DNA of 64,000 bases from Saprospiraceae bacterium (GTDB lineage Bacteria > Bacteroidota > Bacteroidia > Chitinophagales > Saprospiraceae), in the NCBI GenBank assembly GCA_016715405.1, contig JADKAE010000004.1, positions 248,001 to 312,000 on the forward strand. Direction: 5' to 3'. The notes under the pieces were generated by a model that was not told where the DNA came from, did no database searches, and worked only from the letters and a program-made list of their open reading frames with translations. Each line of letters opens with the position of its first letter. Within the stretch, counting starts at the first letter, position 1. Made by a program: the position numbers and the translations under genes. Positions 1 to 8,828 of the stretch are shown here, piece by piece.

Positions 1-346
1 CCTGGCAGTGTACTACTGAGAATGAAGCTTTATTTCCGTTGACTGGATGTTTCTATTGGCAATTTAGTTCCTAAGTTATCAAGGCAAGCAGATAAAATAA
101 TTTAACAAAGTTACTTCAACTTTATCACCTATTATATTTCCCTTAAATTAAAACATGGCTTGTCTGCAAATTGTTCTTGAATCTGTTGGGTGCTCACGTG
201 CGTGTATATTTTAGAGACTGTTTAAAACCTTAATTTTGAACCGCTGAGCAGACCCAAAAGCCAGGATACCTGGGCCGTGAAATAGTAGAGACTCTAAAAC
301 CAAACCCCACCCTTTTTTGTATTGTATTTGCAATAACAATCATAAA
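1..346. other. Intergenic region with dispersed-repeat copy
   Basis: I see no convincing coding sequence here. From about 213 to 292 there is a sequence that recurs around 56250-56324. The shared blocks are ACTGTTT..AAAACC, AGCCAGGA.ACC and the exact 16-mer GTGAAATAGTAGAGAC (277-292). A near-consensus promoter box, TGTATTTG (323-330), lies just before the first gene. Confidence 0.6.
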
Positions 347-1249
347 GTGAAACCAACTCTACTCGTACTCGCCGCCGGCATCGGCAGCCGCTACGGCGGC
401 CTCAAGCAGGTGGACGGCATCGGCCCCGCCGGCGAAGCTATTATCGATTATTCTGTCTATGACGCTATCCGCGCCGGATTTGGCAAGGTGGTGTTTGTGA
501 TCCGTCGCAGTATCGAAGACGCTTTTAAGGAGAAATTTGCCGGCAAATTCGACAGCCAGATTGCCGTGGACTATATTTTTCAGGAAATTGATAGCCCAGT
601 AGAAGGTATTACGGATTGGCCCGAACGCCAAAAACCCTGGGGTACCGGCCACGCTATCCTGATGGCGGCGCCCGCCATCCAGGAGCCTTTTGCGGTGATT
701 AATGCCGACGATTATTACGGCGTTACCGCTTTTCAAACGCTGGCCGATTTTCTGCTCAATGAATGTGCGCCCCATCTCTACGCTATGGTGGGCTATTCGC
801 TGCGCAATACGCTGTCGGAAAACGGCGCCGTGTCGCGGGGCGTTTGCGAAATCGACGACCAACACCAGCTGACTAATGTGGTGGAACGCACACAGATACA
901 GCGCATGGCCGACGGCAGCATTTTATACGCCAACGAGAACCAACAAATGCAACCCATCAGCGAAAATGCGGTGGTGTCTATGAATTTGTGGGGTTTTCAT
1001 CCTTCGATTTTTGAACACCTCCACCGGCAGTTTCTGGCCTTTTTTGAGGCCCACGGACAAAACCCCAAGTCGGAGTTTTATATCCCCTTTGCGGTCAACG
1101 ACCTCATCCAGGAAGGCCGCATCCGGCTCACGGTTTTACCCACCGACGAGCAATGGTACGGCGTGACTTACCAGGATGACAAAACCACGGTGCAGGAAGC
1201 TTTTGCCCAGCTTACCCGGGAAGGGGTGTACCCGGTTGGACTGTGGTGA
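347..1249 (+). CDS. Sugar-phosphate nucleotidyltransferase family protein
   Basis: This is a cytoplasmic nucleotidyltransferase of about 300 residues with a GT-A-like fold. It opens with the NTP-binding signature LAAGIGSRYGGLKQ, and VINADDYYG supplies the metal-binding aspartates. The frame is open from a TTG at 317, but the family normally begins directly with KPTLLVLAAG, so I chose the GTG at 347. The exact sugar substrate cannot be told from sequence; members of this family are usually annotated only as NTP transferases. It converges on pyrD, with an inverted CT/GA-rich repeat array between the two stops. Confidence 0.85.
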   Translation: MKPTLLVLAAGIGSRYGGLKQVDGIGPAGEAIIDYSVYDAIRAGFGKVVFVIRRSIEDAFKEKFAGKFDSQIAVDYIFQEIDSPVEGITDWPERQKPWGTGHAILMAAPAIQEPFAVINADDYYGVTAFQTLADFLLNECAPHLYAMVGYSLRNTLSENGAVSRGVCEIDDQHQLTNVVERTQIQRMADGSILYANENQQMQPISENAVVSMNLWGFHPSIFEHLHRQFLAFFEAHGQNPKSEFYIPFAVNDLIQEGRIRLTVLPTDEQWYGVTYQDDKTTVQEAFAQLTREGVYPVGLW

Positions 1250-1332
1250 GAGTGTGGGAGTGTGGGAGAGTGGGAGGGAGGGAGCTTTGAAAAGTTCTCA
1301 CCCTCCCACTCTCTCACCCTCTCACACTCCCC
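1250..1332. repeat. Inverted short-period repeat array (GAGTGTGGGA type)
   Basis: A left arm of GAGTGTGGGA/GAGTGGGAGG-type units is followed by a short spacer (CTTTGAAAAGTT) and a right arm of complementary CACCCTCCCACTCTCT-type units. It lies between convergent genes and overlaps the last codons and stop of pyrD. It could act as a bidirectional terminator. Confidence 0.75.
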
Positions 1333-2355
1333 CCAGGGCCTTCAAGGTATCCCGTACCAGCCCCGGTCCGTAATAAACCAGCCCCGTATACACCTGCACC
1401 AGGTCGGCGCCGGCGTCCAGTTTTTCCTGGGCGGCCTCAGGGCTGTCGATGCCTCCCACGCCTATGATGACAAAGTTGCCCTGCGATTGTTGGCGCAGGT
1501 AGCGTATCACCTCCGTAGATCGGTTTCGCAGGGAGCGCCGCTGAGTCCGCCGGCGCCGATGGCCTCGAGGGTAGCTTCAGGGGTTTGAAGGCCCGTCCGG
1601 GATATCGTGGTATTGGTGGCGATTACGCCGTTGATGCCGGAGGTGCGTACAATATCGACAATGTCTTGTAATTGCTCGTCTGTGAGGTCGGGGGCTATTT
1701 TGAGTAAAATGGGCTTGGGCTGGGGCGCCTCCTTATTGCGCGATTGCAATTGCTGCAACAGGGCGGTAAGCGGCTTTTTGTCTTGTAATTCGCGTAGCCC
1801 CGGCGTATTGGGCGAACTCACATTTACCACAAAATAATCGACATAGGGAAACAGGCGGTCGAAGCAAAACAGATAATCGGCGGCGGCTTCCTCGTTGGGG
1901 GTGTCTTTGTTTTTGCCGATATTTCCGCCGATGATGAGCCCCTTGGGGCGGGGTCCCTGCAACCGCTGTACCAGCGCTTCCACGCCGTCGTTGTTGAATC
2001 CCATGCGGTTGATGAGGCCGCGGTCGGAGGGCAGGCGGAATAAGCGGGGTTGGGGGTTGCCTGACTGCGGCCTCGGCGTCACGGTGCCCAATTCGATATG
2101 GCCGAAACCCAGGGCGGCCATCAGGCGAAAATATTTGCCGTCTTTGTCAAAACCCGCCGCAAGCCCTACCGGGTTGGCAAAAGTAAGTCCCATCACCTGC
2201 CTTTCGAGTGCCGGCCGGCGCAGCCCGAAGATGGCTTTCCACAAATAGCCGGCGCCCGGAATAGCCAGCGCAAGCCGGAAAAGCGCCATCGTAATGTAGT
2301 GTGCGCGTTCGGGAGGGAAAAGAAAAAATAAAGGACGGAGGAAAAATCGGTACAC
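1322..2355 (-). CDS. pyrD: Quinone-dependent dihydroorotate dehydrogenase, frameshifted
   Basis: PyrD oxidises dihydroorotate to orotate in pyrimidine synthesis and passes electrons to the membrane quinone pool. Class 2 features are visible: an N-terminal hydrophobic helix region (FFLRPLFFLFPPERAHY), the FMN site FANPVGLAAGFDKDGK, the catalytic-serine segment NVSSPNTPGLRELQ, TNTTISR, and the C-terminal phosphate site IGVGGIDSPEAAQEKLDAGA. The frame breaks after GAGGLSGAP. One extra C in the run at 1531-1533 (GGG on the plus strand) restores LRNRSTEVIRYLRQ and joins the two pieces into 344 residues, the normal length. Start is GTG. The break is probably a homopolymer read error. Confidence 0.9.
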
Positions 2356-2428
2356 AAGCAGATATTTTGTGCGCTAAGATAAATCAAGTTTTTTACCTTA
2401 GCAGCAAACACCGCTTAAACTCGAACCT

Positions 2429-4153
2429 ATGTATTTTAATAACGAAGGAAAAACAGAGGCCACCTACGATGCCATCGTAGTAGGTACGGGCATCAGCGGC
2501 GGCTGGGCTGCCAAAGAGCTCTGCGAGAAGGGCCTGAAAACCCTGGTGCTCGAACGCGGCCGCAATGTGCGCCACGTTATCGACTATCCCACTGCAAATA
2601 TGGACCCGTGGGAAGATCCGCTGCGCGATTTTCTGCCTTTTGAAGAAATAAAAGACTACCAGGTACAGGCGCGCACGGGCTACGGAATGCGTCGCAGTAC
2701 CAAACACTGGTGGGTCAACGATACCGAAAATCCTTATACCGAGGTCAAACGCTTCGACTGGATCAGGGGTTATCACGTGGGCGGCCGTTCTATCATGTGG
2801 GGCCGCCAGTCGTACCGCCTCAGCGACCTCGACTTCGAGGCCAACCTCAAAGACGGCGTAGCCGTGGACTGGCCTATCCGGTATGCCGACCTGGCGCCCT
2901 GGTACGACTACGTAGAACGCTTTGCGGGCATCAGCGGACAAAAAGAAGGCCTGGCACACCTACCCGACGGCAACTTTTTACCTCCTATGGAAATGAACTG
3001 CGTAGAAGACCATCTGCGCAAAAAAGTAGCCGAAAATTTCAGCGGCCGCGTGATAACGATCGGGCGCACGGCCCACCTCACCGAACCCAATCCCGATGTG
3101 CACGGCAACAGGGGCAAATGCCAGTTTCGCAACCGATGCATAAGGGGTTGCCCTTACGGCGCCTACTTTAGCAGCAACGCCTCAACCCTGCCCGCCGCCG
3201 AAGCTACCGGCAATATGACCTTGCGGCCCAATTCTATTGTGCATTCCGTTATTTACGACGAAAAAACCAATAAAGCCAAGGGCGTGCGCGTGCTCGACGC
3301 GGAGACCAAAGAAGAAATGGAATTTTACGGCAAGGTGGTCTTCCTTTGCGCCTCTACGCTGGGTTCTACCTTCATCCTCATGAACTCCACTTCCGATCGT
3401 TTCCCCAATGGATTGGGCAATAGCAGCGGGCAATTGGGGCATAATATCATGGACCACCACTTCCGCACGGGCGGCGCCGGCGTCTACGACGGATTCACCG
3501 ATAAATACCATAAAGGGCGCCGTCCCAACGGCATCTATATCCCGCGTTTCCAGAACCTGGACAAAGCCAGTCAGAGCCAGAACTTCATCCGCGGCTACGG
3601 CTTCCAGGGGGGCGGCAGCCGCTTCAACTGGATACAGGGCATCAAAGAACTCGATATGACGCTGGGCGAAGACTTCAAGCGCAAGCTCGTAGAACCGGGT
3701 CCCTGGCAACTCGGCATCACCGCATTTGGCGAATGCCTGCCCTATTATGAAAATAAAGTAGAACTCAACCACGAGGTTAAAGACGTACACGGGCTGCCTA
3801 CCCTCAAGATCGACGCCGAGTTCAAAGAAAACGAGATGAAGATGCGCGAACACATGCGCACTTCCGCCGGAGAAATGCTCGAAGCCGCAGGTTTTTCCAA
3901 TATCAAGATTTTCGACGACGGCTCGTGGCCGGGACTGGGCATCCACGAAATGGGCACCGCCCGCATGGGTCGCGACCCGAAAACCTCGGTGCTCAATAAA
4001 TGGAACCAACTCCACGATGTGTCGAATGTGTTTGTCACCGACGGTTCGTGCATGACCTCTTCGGCCTGCCAGAACCCATCATTGACTTACATGGCATTGA
4101 CTGCCCGCGCCGTCAATTATGCGGTGGAGGGGATGAAGAAATCTGAGATATAG
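2429..4153 (+). CDS. GMC family oxidoreductase
   Basis: This is an FAD-dependent glucose-methanol-choline oxidoreductase of 574 residues. The dinucleotide-binding motif VVGTGISGG lies near residues 17-25, followed by LVLERG. CIRGCPYGAYF and the C-terminal SACQNPSLTYMALTARA segment are typical of the group that oxidises sugars or polyols. The next gene is a gluconate 2-dehydrogenase subunit 3-like protein, the usual partner of these enzymes, so the pair probably forms a periplasmic or membrane-associated dehydrogenase. There is no signal peptide on this subunit, so export may depend on the Tat-type signal of the partner. The substrate is unknown. Confidence 0.9.
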   Translation: MYFNNEGKTEATYDAIVVGTGISGGWAAKELCEKGLKTLVLERGRNVRHVIDYPTANMDPWEDPLRDFLPFEEIKDYQVQARTGYGMRRSTKHWWVNDTENPYTEVKRFDWIRGYHVGGRSIMWGRQSYRLSDLDFEANLKDGVAVDWPIRYADLAPWYDYVERFAGISGQKEGLAHLPDGNFLPPMEMNCVEDHLRKKVAENFSGRVITIGRTAHLTEPNPDVHGNRGKCQFRNRCIRGCPYGAYFSSNASTLPAAEATGNMTLRPNSIVHSVIYDEKTNKAKGVRVLDAETKEEMEFYGKVVFLCASTLGSTFILMNSTSDRFPNGLGNSSGQLGHNIMDHHFRTGGAGVYDGFTDKYHKGRRPNGIYIPRFQNLDKASQSQNFIRGYGFQGGGSRFNWIQGIKELDMTLGEDFKRKLVEPGPWQLGITAFGECLPYYENKVELNHEVKDVHGLPTLKIDAEFKENEMKMREHMRTSAGEMLEAAGFSNIKIFDDGSWPGLGIHEMGTARMGRDPKTSVLNKWNQLHDVSNVFVTDGSCMTSSACQNPSLTYMALTARAVNYAVEGMKKSEI

Positions 4154-4154
4154 T

Positions 4155-4290
4155 TCTCTGTTCTCTGTTCTCTGTTCTCTGTTCTCTGTTCTCTGTTCTC
4201 TGTTTCTGCGTAAAAAGTTTAACTGGCAAAGATAAACAACGGACAACCGACAACGGACAACCGACAACGGACAACCGACCATAAATCAAC
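4155..4290. repeat. Inverted heptad array (GTTCTCT / ACAACGGACAACCG)
   Basis: Six direct GTTCTCT units (about 4155-4204) are followed by a spacer containing GGCAAAGATAAAC and then by ACAACGGACAACCG repeats. The spacer reads TATCTTTG on the minus strand (4227-4234), a consensus promoter box pointing back into the upstream gene. Confidence 0.85.
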
Positions 4291-4307
4291 CAACAAAATC
4301 AACAACC

Positions 4308-4901
4308 ATGACGCGACGAGAAGCGCTTAGAAATACGGCTTTGATTTCGGGGTATGCATTGGCGATGCCTTCTTTGGCGGCGATATTGCAAAGCTGTGCG
4401 GGACAAAAACGCCCGGAATGGCTGCCCAACTTTTTCAGTCAGGGGCACGCCGATATGATCACGGAGATCGTAGAAATGCTCTTGCCGCATACCGAAGACC
4501 TGCCCGGGGCCTGGGATTTGGGCGTACATGCCTTTGTCGACAAATTTGTGGGTATGGTCTTTGAAGCCGAAGACCAGGAAAAATTCAAAGGCGGCCTCGA
4601 CGATATAACGCAGCAATGCCAAACAGCTTACGGCAAGCCGTTTATGGAGTGCAGCAAAGAGCAGCAATACGAATTGCTCAATAAAATCGACGTCGAACAA
4701 AGGGCAAAAGTCAAAGAACAGCCTAATGAAGATATCTATTGGCCTACCTTCCTGAAAATCAAGGATGTGGCCTTCCTGGGTTATTTTACCCACGAAAAAA
4801 TAGGCATGGATGTCCTGGTCTACGATCCCATCCCCGGTGTATACCAGGGCTGCATCCCCGTCACCGAAGTAGGCGGCGGGAAAAGGACGTGGGCGCTGTA
4901 G
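4308..4901 (+). CDS. Gluconate 2-dehydrogenase subunit 3 family protein
   Basis: This 197-residue protein matches the small subunit (Gluconate_2-dh3) that accompanies GMC oxidoreductases. The N-terminus MTRREALRNTALISGYAL carries a twin-arginine-like signal. The sequence LAAILQSCAG also resembles a lipobox, so the mature protein may be lipid-anchored. Conserved stretches include EIVEMLLPHTEDLPGA, GVHAFVDKFV and the C-terminal FLGYFTHEKIGMDVL. It follows the GMC gene in the same direction, separated by a heptad repeat array. It probably chaperones or co-exports the catalytic subunit. Confidence 0.85.
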   Translation: MTRREALRNTALISGYALAMPSLAAILQSCAGQKRPEWLPNFFSQGHADMITEIVEMLLPHTEDLPGAWDLGVHAFVDKFVGMVFEAEDQEKFKGGLDDITQQCQTAYGKPFMECSKEQQYELLNKIDVEQRAKVKEQPNEDIYWPTFLKIKDVAFLGYFTHEKIGMDVLVYDPIPGVYQGCIPVTEVGGGKRTWAL

Positions 4902-5003
4902 GTCCGTTGTCCGTTCTCCGTTCTCTGTTGTCTGTTCTCTGTCAAAGTGTAATTAGAAAAGATAAGAACGGACAACAGAGAACGGACAACAGAGAACAGA
5001 GAA
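4902..5003. repeat. Inverted heptad array (GTTGTCC/GTTCTCT)
   Basis: The left arm is built of GTTGTCC, GTTCTCC and GTTCTCT heptads. A spacer with AGAAAAGATAAG follows, then a right arm of the complementary AACGGAC/AACAGAG units. It sits directly upstream of the fabI promoter. Confidence 0.85.
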
Positions 5004-5008
5004 TTCAC

Positions 5009-5016
5009 TACCTTTG
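5009..5016 (+). promoter_or_regulatory. Promoter box TACCTTTG for fabI
   Basis: This is an exact match to the Bacteroidota -7 consensus TAnnTTTG, 25 bases before the fabI ATG and immediately after the repeat array. Confidence 0.65.
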
Positions 5017-5041
5017 TCACATCAAATCAAACCACGCACTT

Positions 5042-5845
5042 ATGCCCAATAATCTGCTTGCTGGAAAAAGAGGCGTCATCTTTGGCGCCCTCGACGATAA
5101 ATCGATTGCCTGGAAAGTAGCCGAGCGCTGTGTAGAAGAAGGCGCGCGCATCACCCTTACCAATGCGCCGGTGGCCATGCGCTTCGGACAAATCAAAGAA
5201 CTGGGCGACCGCCTGAATGCAGAGATTATCCCCGCCGATGCCACGCTGGTGGAAGATATGGAAAAGCTTTTTCAGCAGTCGATGGATGTGTTGGGAGGAA
5301 AATTAGACTTCGTACTCCATTCGATAGGCATGTCGCTGAATGTGCGCAAAGGCCGCGAGTATACCGACCTGAACTACGAGTGGATGCAAAAGAGCTTTGA
5401 CATTTCCTCGATTTCGTTCCACAAGATGATGCAAACGCTGTGGAAACTCGACGCGATGAACGATTGGGGTTCTATCCTGGCCCTTACCTATATTGCCTCT
5501 CAGCGCGTATTTCCCGATTACAGCGAAATGGCTGAATCGAAAGCGCTGTTGGAGTCCTTTGCCCGCAGTTTCGGCTATCACTACGGCATCAGCAAAAAAG
5601 TACGCGTAAATACCATTTCGCAATCGCCCACGATGACTACCGCCGGCAGCGGCGTCAAAGGTTTTGACGAATTTTTCGGCTACGCCGACAAGATGTCGCC
5701 ACTCGGCAATGCCAGTTCTGACGCCTGTGCCAACTACTGCGTGGTGATGTTTTCCGACTTTACCCGCTCGGTGACGATGCAAAATCTCTATCACGACGGC
5801 GGATTCTCTTCTATGGGGATGAATCCGGCGGTGTTGGGGTTGTAG
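5042..5845 (+). CDS. fabI: Enoyl-[acyl-carrier-protein] reductase
   Basis: FabI reduces enoyl-ACP with NADH in the last step of fatty acid elongation. The protein is 267 residues. GVIFGALDDKSIAWKVA is the FabI variant of the SDR nucleotide-binding loop, and LHSIGMS follows the central strand. The catalytic Tyr-x6-Lys is seen in YSEMAESK, with the second FabI tyrosine upstream in LTYIASQRVF. The frame is open further upstream through the repeat array, but the ATG at 5042 gives the normal FabI N-terminus and lies correctly behind a TACCTTTG promoter. Confidence 0.93.
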   Translation: MPNNLLAGKRGVIFGALDDKSIAWKVAERCVEEGARITLTNAPVAMRFGQIKELGDRLNAEIIPADATLVEDMEKLFQQSMDVLGGKLDFVLHSIGMSLNVRKGREYTDLNYEWMQKSFDISSISFHKMMQTLWKLDAMNDWGSILALTYIASQRVFPDYSEMAESKALLESFARSFGYHYGISKKVRVNTISQSPTMTTAGSGVKGFDEFFGYADKMSPLGNASSDACANYCVVMFSDFTRSVTMQNLYHDGGFSSMGMNPAVLGL

Positions 5846-5847
5846 GG

Positions 5848-5981
5848 GCCGTTATCCGTTGTCGGTTCTCTGTTCTCCGTTCTCTGTTGTCGGTTCTCTG
5901 TTACATTATCTTTGGCAATTATATACTTTAACAGAGAACAGACAACAGACAACGGAGAGAGAACAGACAACAGACAACAAC
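5848..5981. repeat. Inverted heptad array enclosing a promoter
   Basis: The left arm has GTTGTCG/GTTCTCT/GTTCTCC units. The spacer carries TATCTTTG and an AT-rich run, and the right arm has AACAGAG/AACAGAC/AACAACG units. The right arm forms the 5' untranslated region of the next gene. Confidence 0.85.
5907..5914 (+). promoter_or_regulatory. Promoter box TATCTTTG inside repeat spacer
   Basis: This is an exact TAnnTTTG match. A TTG at 5887-5889 in the left repeat arm is about 18 bases upstream, suitable for the -33 element. The left arm would therefore be untranscribed and the right arm would be leader RNA. Confidence 0.6.
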
Positions 5982-7437
5982 ATGAAATCAAAGCTTCTAC
6001 TCTTTCTACTCGGTATAAACTGCCTGGCATCGGCTCAGTCGGCGTTGCAGCGTGTCATCACTGACTTTGCTGCCGACCCGGCCCTCAAATACGCGGGAGT
6101 GAGCATCAGCGTAATTGATGCCAAAACCGGAAAATGGGTAGCGGGGCATCGGGCCTCACAAGGTTTGGCGCCGGCTTCCTCCCTCAAAGTGCTTACCACC
6201 GCTACCGCGCTGGCTGTGCTGGGCGATGATTACACCTTCCGCACCGACCTGCAATACGACGGCGAAATCGACAGCGAAGGCGTATTGAACGGCAACCTGT
6301 ACCTGCGCGGCTCGGGCGACCCCACTTACGGCTCCGATCAGATGGAGGGCGCGGCCAACCTCGAAGGGGCCATGGCCCGCCTGCGGCTGGCCCTGCAACA
6401 ACGCGGCGTGCGGCGCATCACCGGATATATTATAGCCGACGCCTCTTGTTTTGATACCGAAGTGAGCAGTCCTACCTGGCACTGGATTGATATGGGCAAT
6501 TACTACGGCGCCGGCGCCTGGGGGCTCAACATACACGAAAACCTGTACCACCTCCATTTTCGCCAAACCGCCAAAGTAGGCGATACGCCCGGCATTGCCC
6601 TGATAGAGCCCGACATGCCCGACCTGGTTTTCAACAATGAAGTTACCTCCGCGGGCGAAAATACGGGCGATAATGCCTACATCTACGGCGCACCCTATAC
6701 CTACGAGCGCTACTTGCGCGGCACCATACCCGCAGGGCGCGGTACTTTTGCCATTAAAGGCTCCATGCCCGATGCGCCCATGTTTGCCGCCCGCTACCTC
6801 GACCAGCAGTTGCGTTCGGTGGGTATCGTGAGTGCCAAAGGGCCGACCACCTTGCTGGAATTATCCCGAAAAGGCTTCAAACCCGTGGTGCGGCAAACGC
6901 TCTACACCCATTACTCGCCGCCACTGTCGGCCATCATCAAACGCACCAACATTCAAAGCGTCAATCTCTATTGCGAAGCTATGTTGCGGGCGGTGGGATT
7001 AAGTCGCCAGCAGGAAGGCAGCGCCAATGCGGGCATGAAAACCACCCTGGAATTTTGGAAAAACCAGGGTATCGACACCGAAGGCGTTTTCCTGGAAGAC
7101 GGCTGCGGCCTGTCGGCTCACAATGCCGTTCCAGCCTGTTCCTTGCGCAGGTTTTGCACAAAGTATACAACAACCCCAAGTGGTACCAGGTCATCGACGA
7201 CTCGCTGCCCGTGGCGGGCAGAGCGGCGGACTAAAGGGAATGTTCAAGGGCACAGCCGCCGAAGGCCGCCTGCGTGCTAAGACGGGCACCCTCGACCGGG
7301 TGCGATCCTTTACCGGTTACGCCCCCGACAGCAAGGGGCGACAACTTGCTTTTAGCATTATTGTATCTAATTATACCTGTTCGGGTAGTGAAGTGCGCAA
7401 AAAAATGGAAACCGTCATGCGCGCCATGTGTGAATAA
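5982..7437 (+). CDS. dacB: D-alanyl-D-alanine carboxypeptidase/endopeptidase, PBP4 type, frameshifted
   Basis: This is a periplasmic peptidoglycan peptidase of family S13. An N-terminal signal peptide (MKSKLLLFLLGINCLASAQS) precedes the penicillin-binding motifs: SxxK in PASSLKVLTT, SxN in NIQSVNLYCE and KTG in RAKTGTL. Two single-base deletions split the frame. Adding C in the CC at 7135-7136 restores LFLAQVLHKVYNNPKW. Adding G at 7216-7218 restores VAGQSGGLKGMFKG. The joined product is 485 residues, the expected size. It has its own promoter inside the preceding repeat array, and the next gene begins 13 bases after the stop. Confidence 0.88.
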
Positions 7438-7450
7438 TCAATCCGAAAAC

Positions 7451-8539
7451 ATGACAACACCTTCTCATTTCTTCCAGGGACTTCTCGTGGTAGAGCTGGC
7501 CGGCGTTTTGGCAGGGCCGGCCGTAGGCATGTTTTTTGCCGAGTTGGGCGCAGAAGTCATCAAAATTGAAAATGCAAAAACCGGCGGCGATATGACGCGC
7601 GGCTGGAAACTGCCCAGCGAAGACCCGCAGTCGCCGGCGTCAGCTTATTATCACAGCATCAATTGGGGAAAACAAGCCGTGTTGCTCAACCTGGATCTGG
7701 ATGCCGACCGGCAGCAGGCCATGCAATGGATCCAGGAGGCCGATATAGTCATTTCAAATTTTAAAACAGACGCTGCCCGGCGGATGGGTATGGATTACGC
7801 CACGCTCAGCGCGCTTAATCCGCGGCTCATCTACGGCCAAATCCACGCTTTTGATGAAGACAGCGACTTGCCCGCCTTTGACGTCGTTTTGCAGGCGGAG
7901 GCCGGCTTTTTGTATATGACCGGCGAACCCGACCGCGAGCCCGTCAAGATGCCCGTAGCATTGATAGACCTGCTGGCTGCCCATCAACTCAAAGAAGGCA
8001 TCCTGGTGGCCTTGTTGCAGCGCGAGCGTACCGGTCGCGGCACGATGGTGAGTACGTCTCTGCTCGCTTCGGCCATCGCCTCCCTGGCCAACCAGGCGGC
8101 CAACTGGCTTACCGCCGGCCATATACCCCAGCGCATGGGCGCCCAACACCCCAATATTGCGCCCTATGGCGATATTTTCTATTGCGCCGACGGCAAACCC
8201 GTGGTATTGGCCGTGGGTACCGACCGTCAGTTTCGCCACCTGGTGGAACTTTTGCACCTTGGCGCTTTATGCGCTGATAGCATGTTCAATAGCAACGCCG
8301 CCAGGGTAAGAAACCGGGCACCGCTCAACGACTTATTGGCGAAAGCCATCAAAACCTTTGCCCGCGACGAATTCCTCCGGCAGTGCCACGATAGCCAGGT
8401 GCCCGTGGGTGGTATCAGGGATATGAAGGAGGTATTTGAGCAACCTGCCGCCCAAAATCTTATTCTCGAAACCCAACACCCCGACGGCAGCATCAGTCGC
8501 TGCGTCAAAACGGTGGTTTTTGATGTGCTGATTTGCTGA
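7451..8539 (+). CDS. CaiB/BaiF family CoA transferase
   Basis: A class III CoA transferase of 362 residues, which moves CoA between carboxylic acids in the cytoplasm. The N-terminus (LLVVELAGVLAGPAVGMFF, GAEVIKIE) and the segment NWGKQAVLLNLD are diagnostic, and FDVVLQAEAGFLYMTGEP supplies the region of the catalytic aspartate. The ATG at 7451 gives the standard start. The last residues (VVFDVLIC) are encoded by the beginning of the GCTGATTT repeat array, so the native C-terminus has probably been altered by array growth. The substrate is unknown. Confidence 0.88.
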   Translation: MTTPSHFFQGLLVVELAGVLAGPAVGMFFAELGAEVIKIENAKTGGDMTRGWKLPSEDPQSPASAYYHSINWGKQAVLLNLDLDADRQQAMQWIQEADIVISNFKTDAARRMGMDYATLSALNPRLIYGQIHAFDEDSDLPAFDVVLQAEAGFLYMTGEPDREPVKMPVALIDLLAAHQLKEGILVALLQRERTGRGTMVSTSLLASAIASLANQAANWLTAGHIPQRMGAQHPNIAPYGDIFYCADGKPVVLAVGTDRQFRHLVELLHLGALCADSMFNSNAARVRNRAPLNDLLAKAIKTFARDEFLRQCHDSQVPVGGIRDMKEVFEQPAAQNLILETQHPDGSISRCVKTVVFDVLIC

Positions 8540-8670
8540 TTTGCTAATGTGCTGATTTGCTGATTTGCTAATGTGCTGATTTGCTAATGTGCTGATTTGC
8601 TGATTTACAAAATATTAATATAATAAAATCATCCGTCATTCGTCATTCGTCATTCGTCATTCGTCACCCC
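8526..8670. repeat. Octad array GCTGATTT/GCTAATGT, then heptad array CGTCATT
   Basis: About nine units of GCTGATTT or GCTAATGT run from the end of the CoA transferase gene to about 8606. A second, unrelated array of CGTCATT units follows at 8634-8668. Both are direct repeats with no complementary arm. Confidence 0.85.
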
Positions 8671-8742
8671 CCCTATAATTTCCTAAAAAATAGCATTTTA
8701 TAAAAAAGCGAACCTTTTCCCGGCAGAATGATACCGTTTCCT

Positions 8743-8750
8743 TAAATTTG
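8743..8750 (+). promoter_or_regulatory. Promoter box TAAATTTG
   Basis: Exact TAnnTTTG match 78 bases upstream of the TPR gene start. The rest of the 8670-8828 interval is AT-rich and holds no gene. Confidence 0.5.
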
Positions 8751-8828
8751 CGTTATAATGCTATAAATACTGGAACTTTTGCCTTCGATGGGCGTATATT
8801 TATCCAGTAATAGCTCAAGCAATCAATA

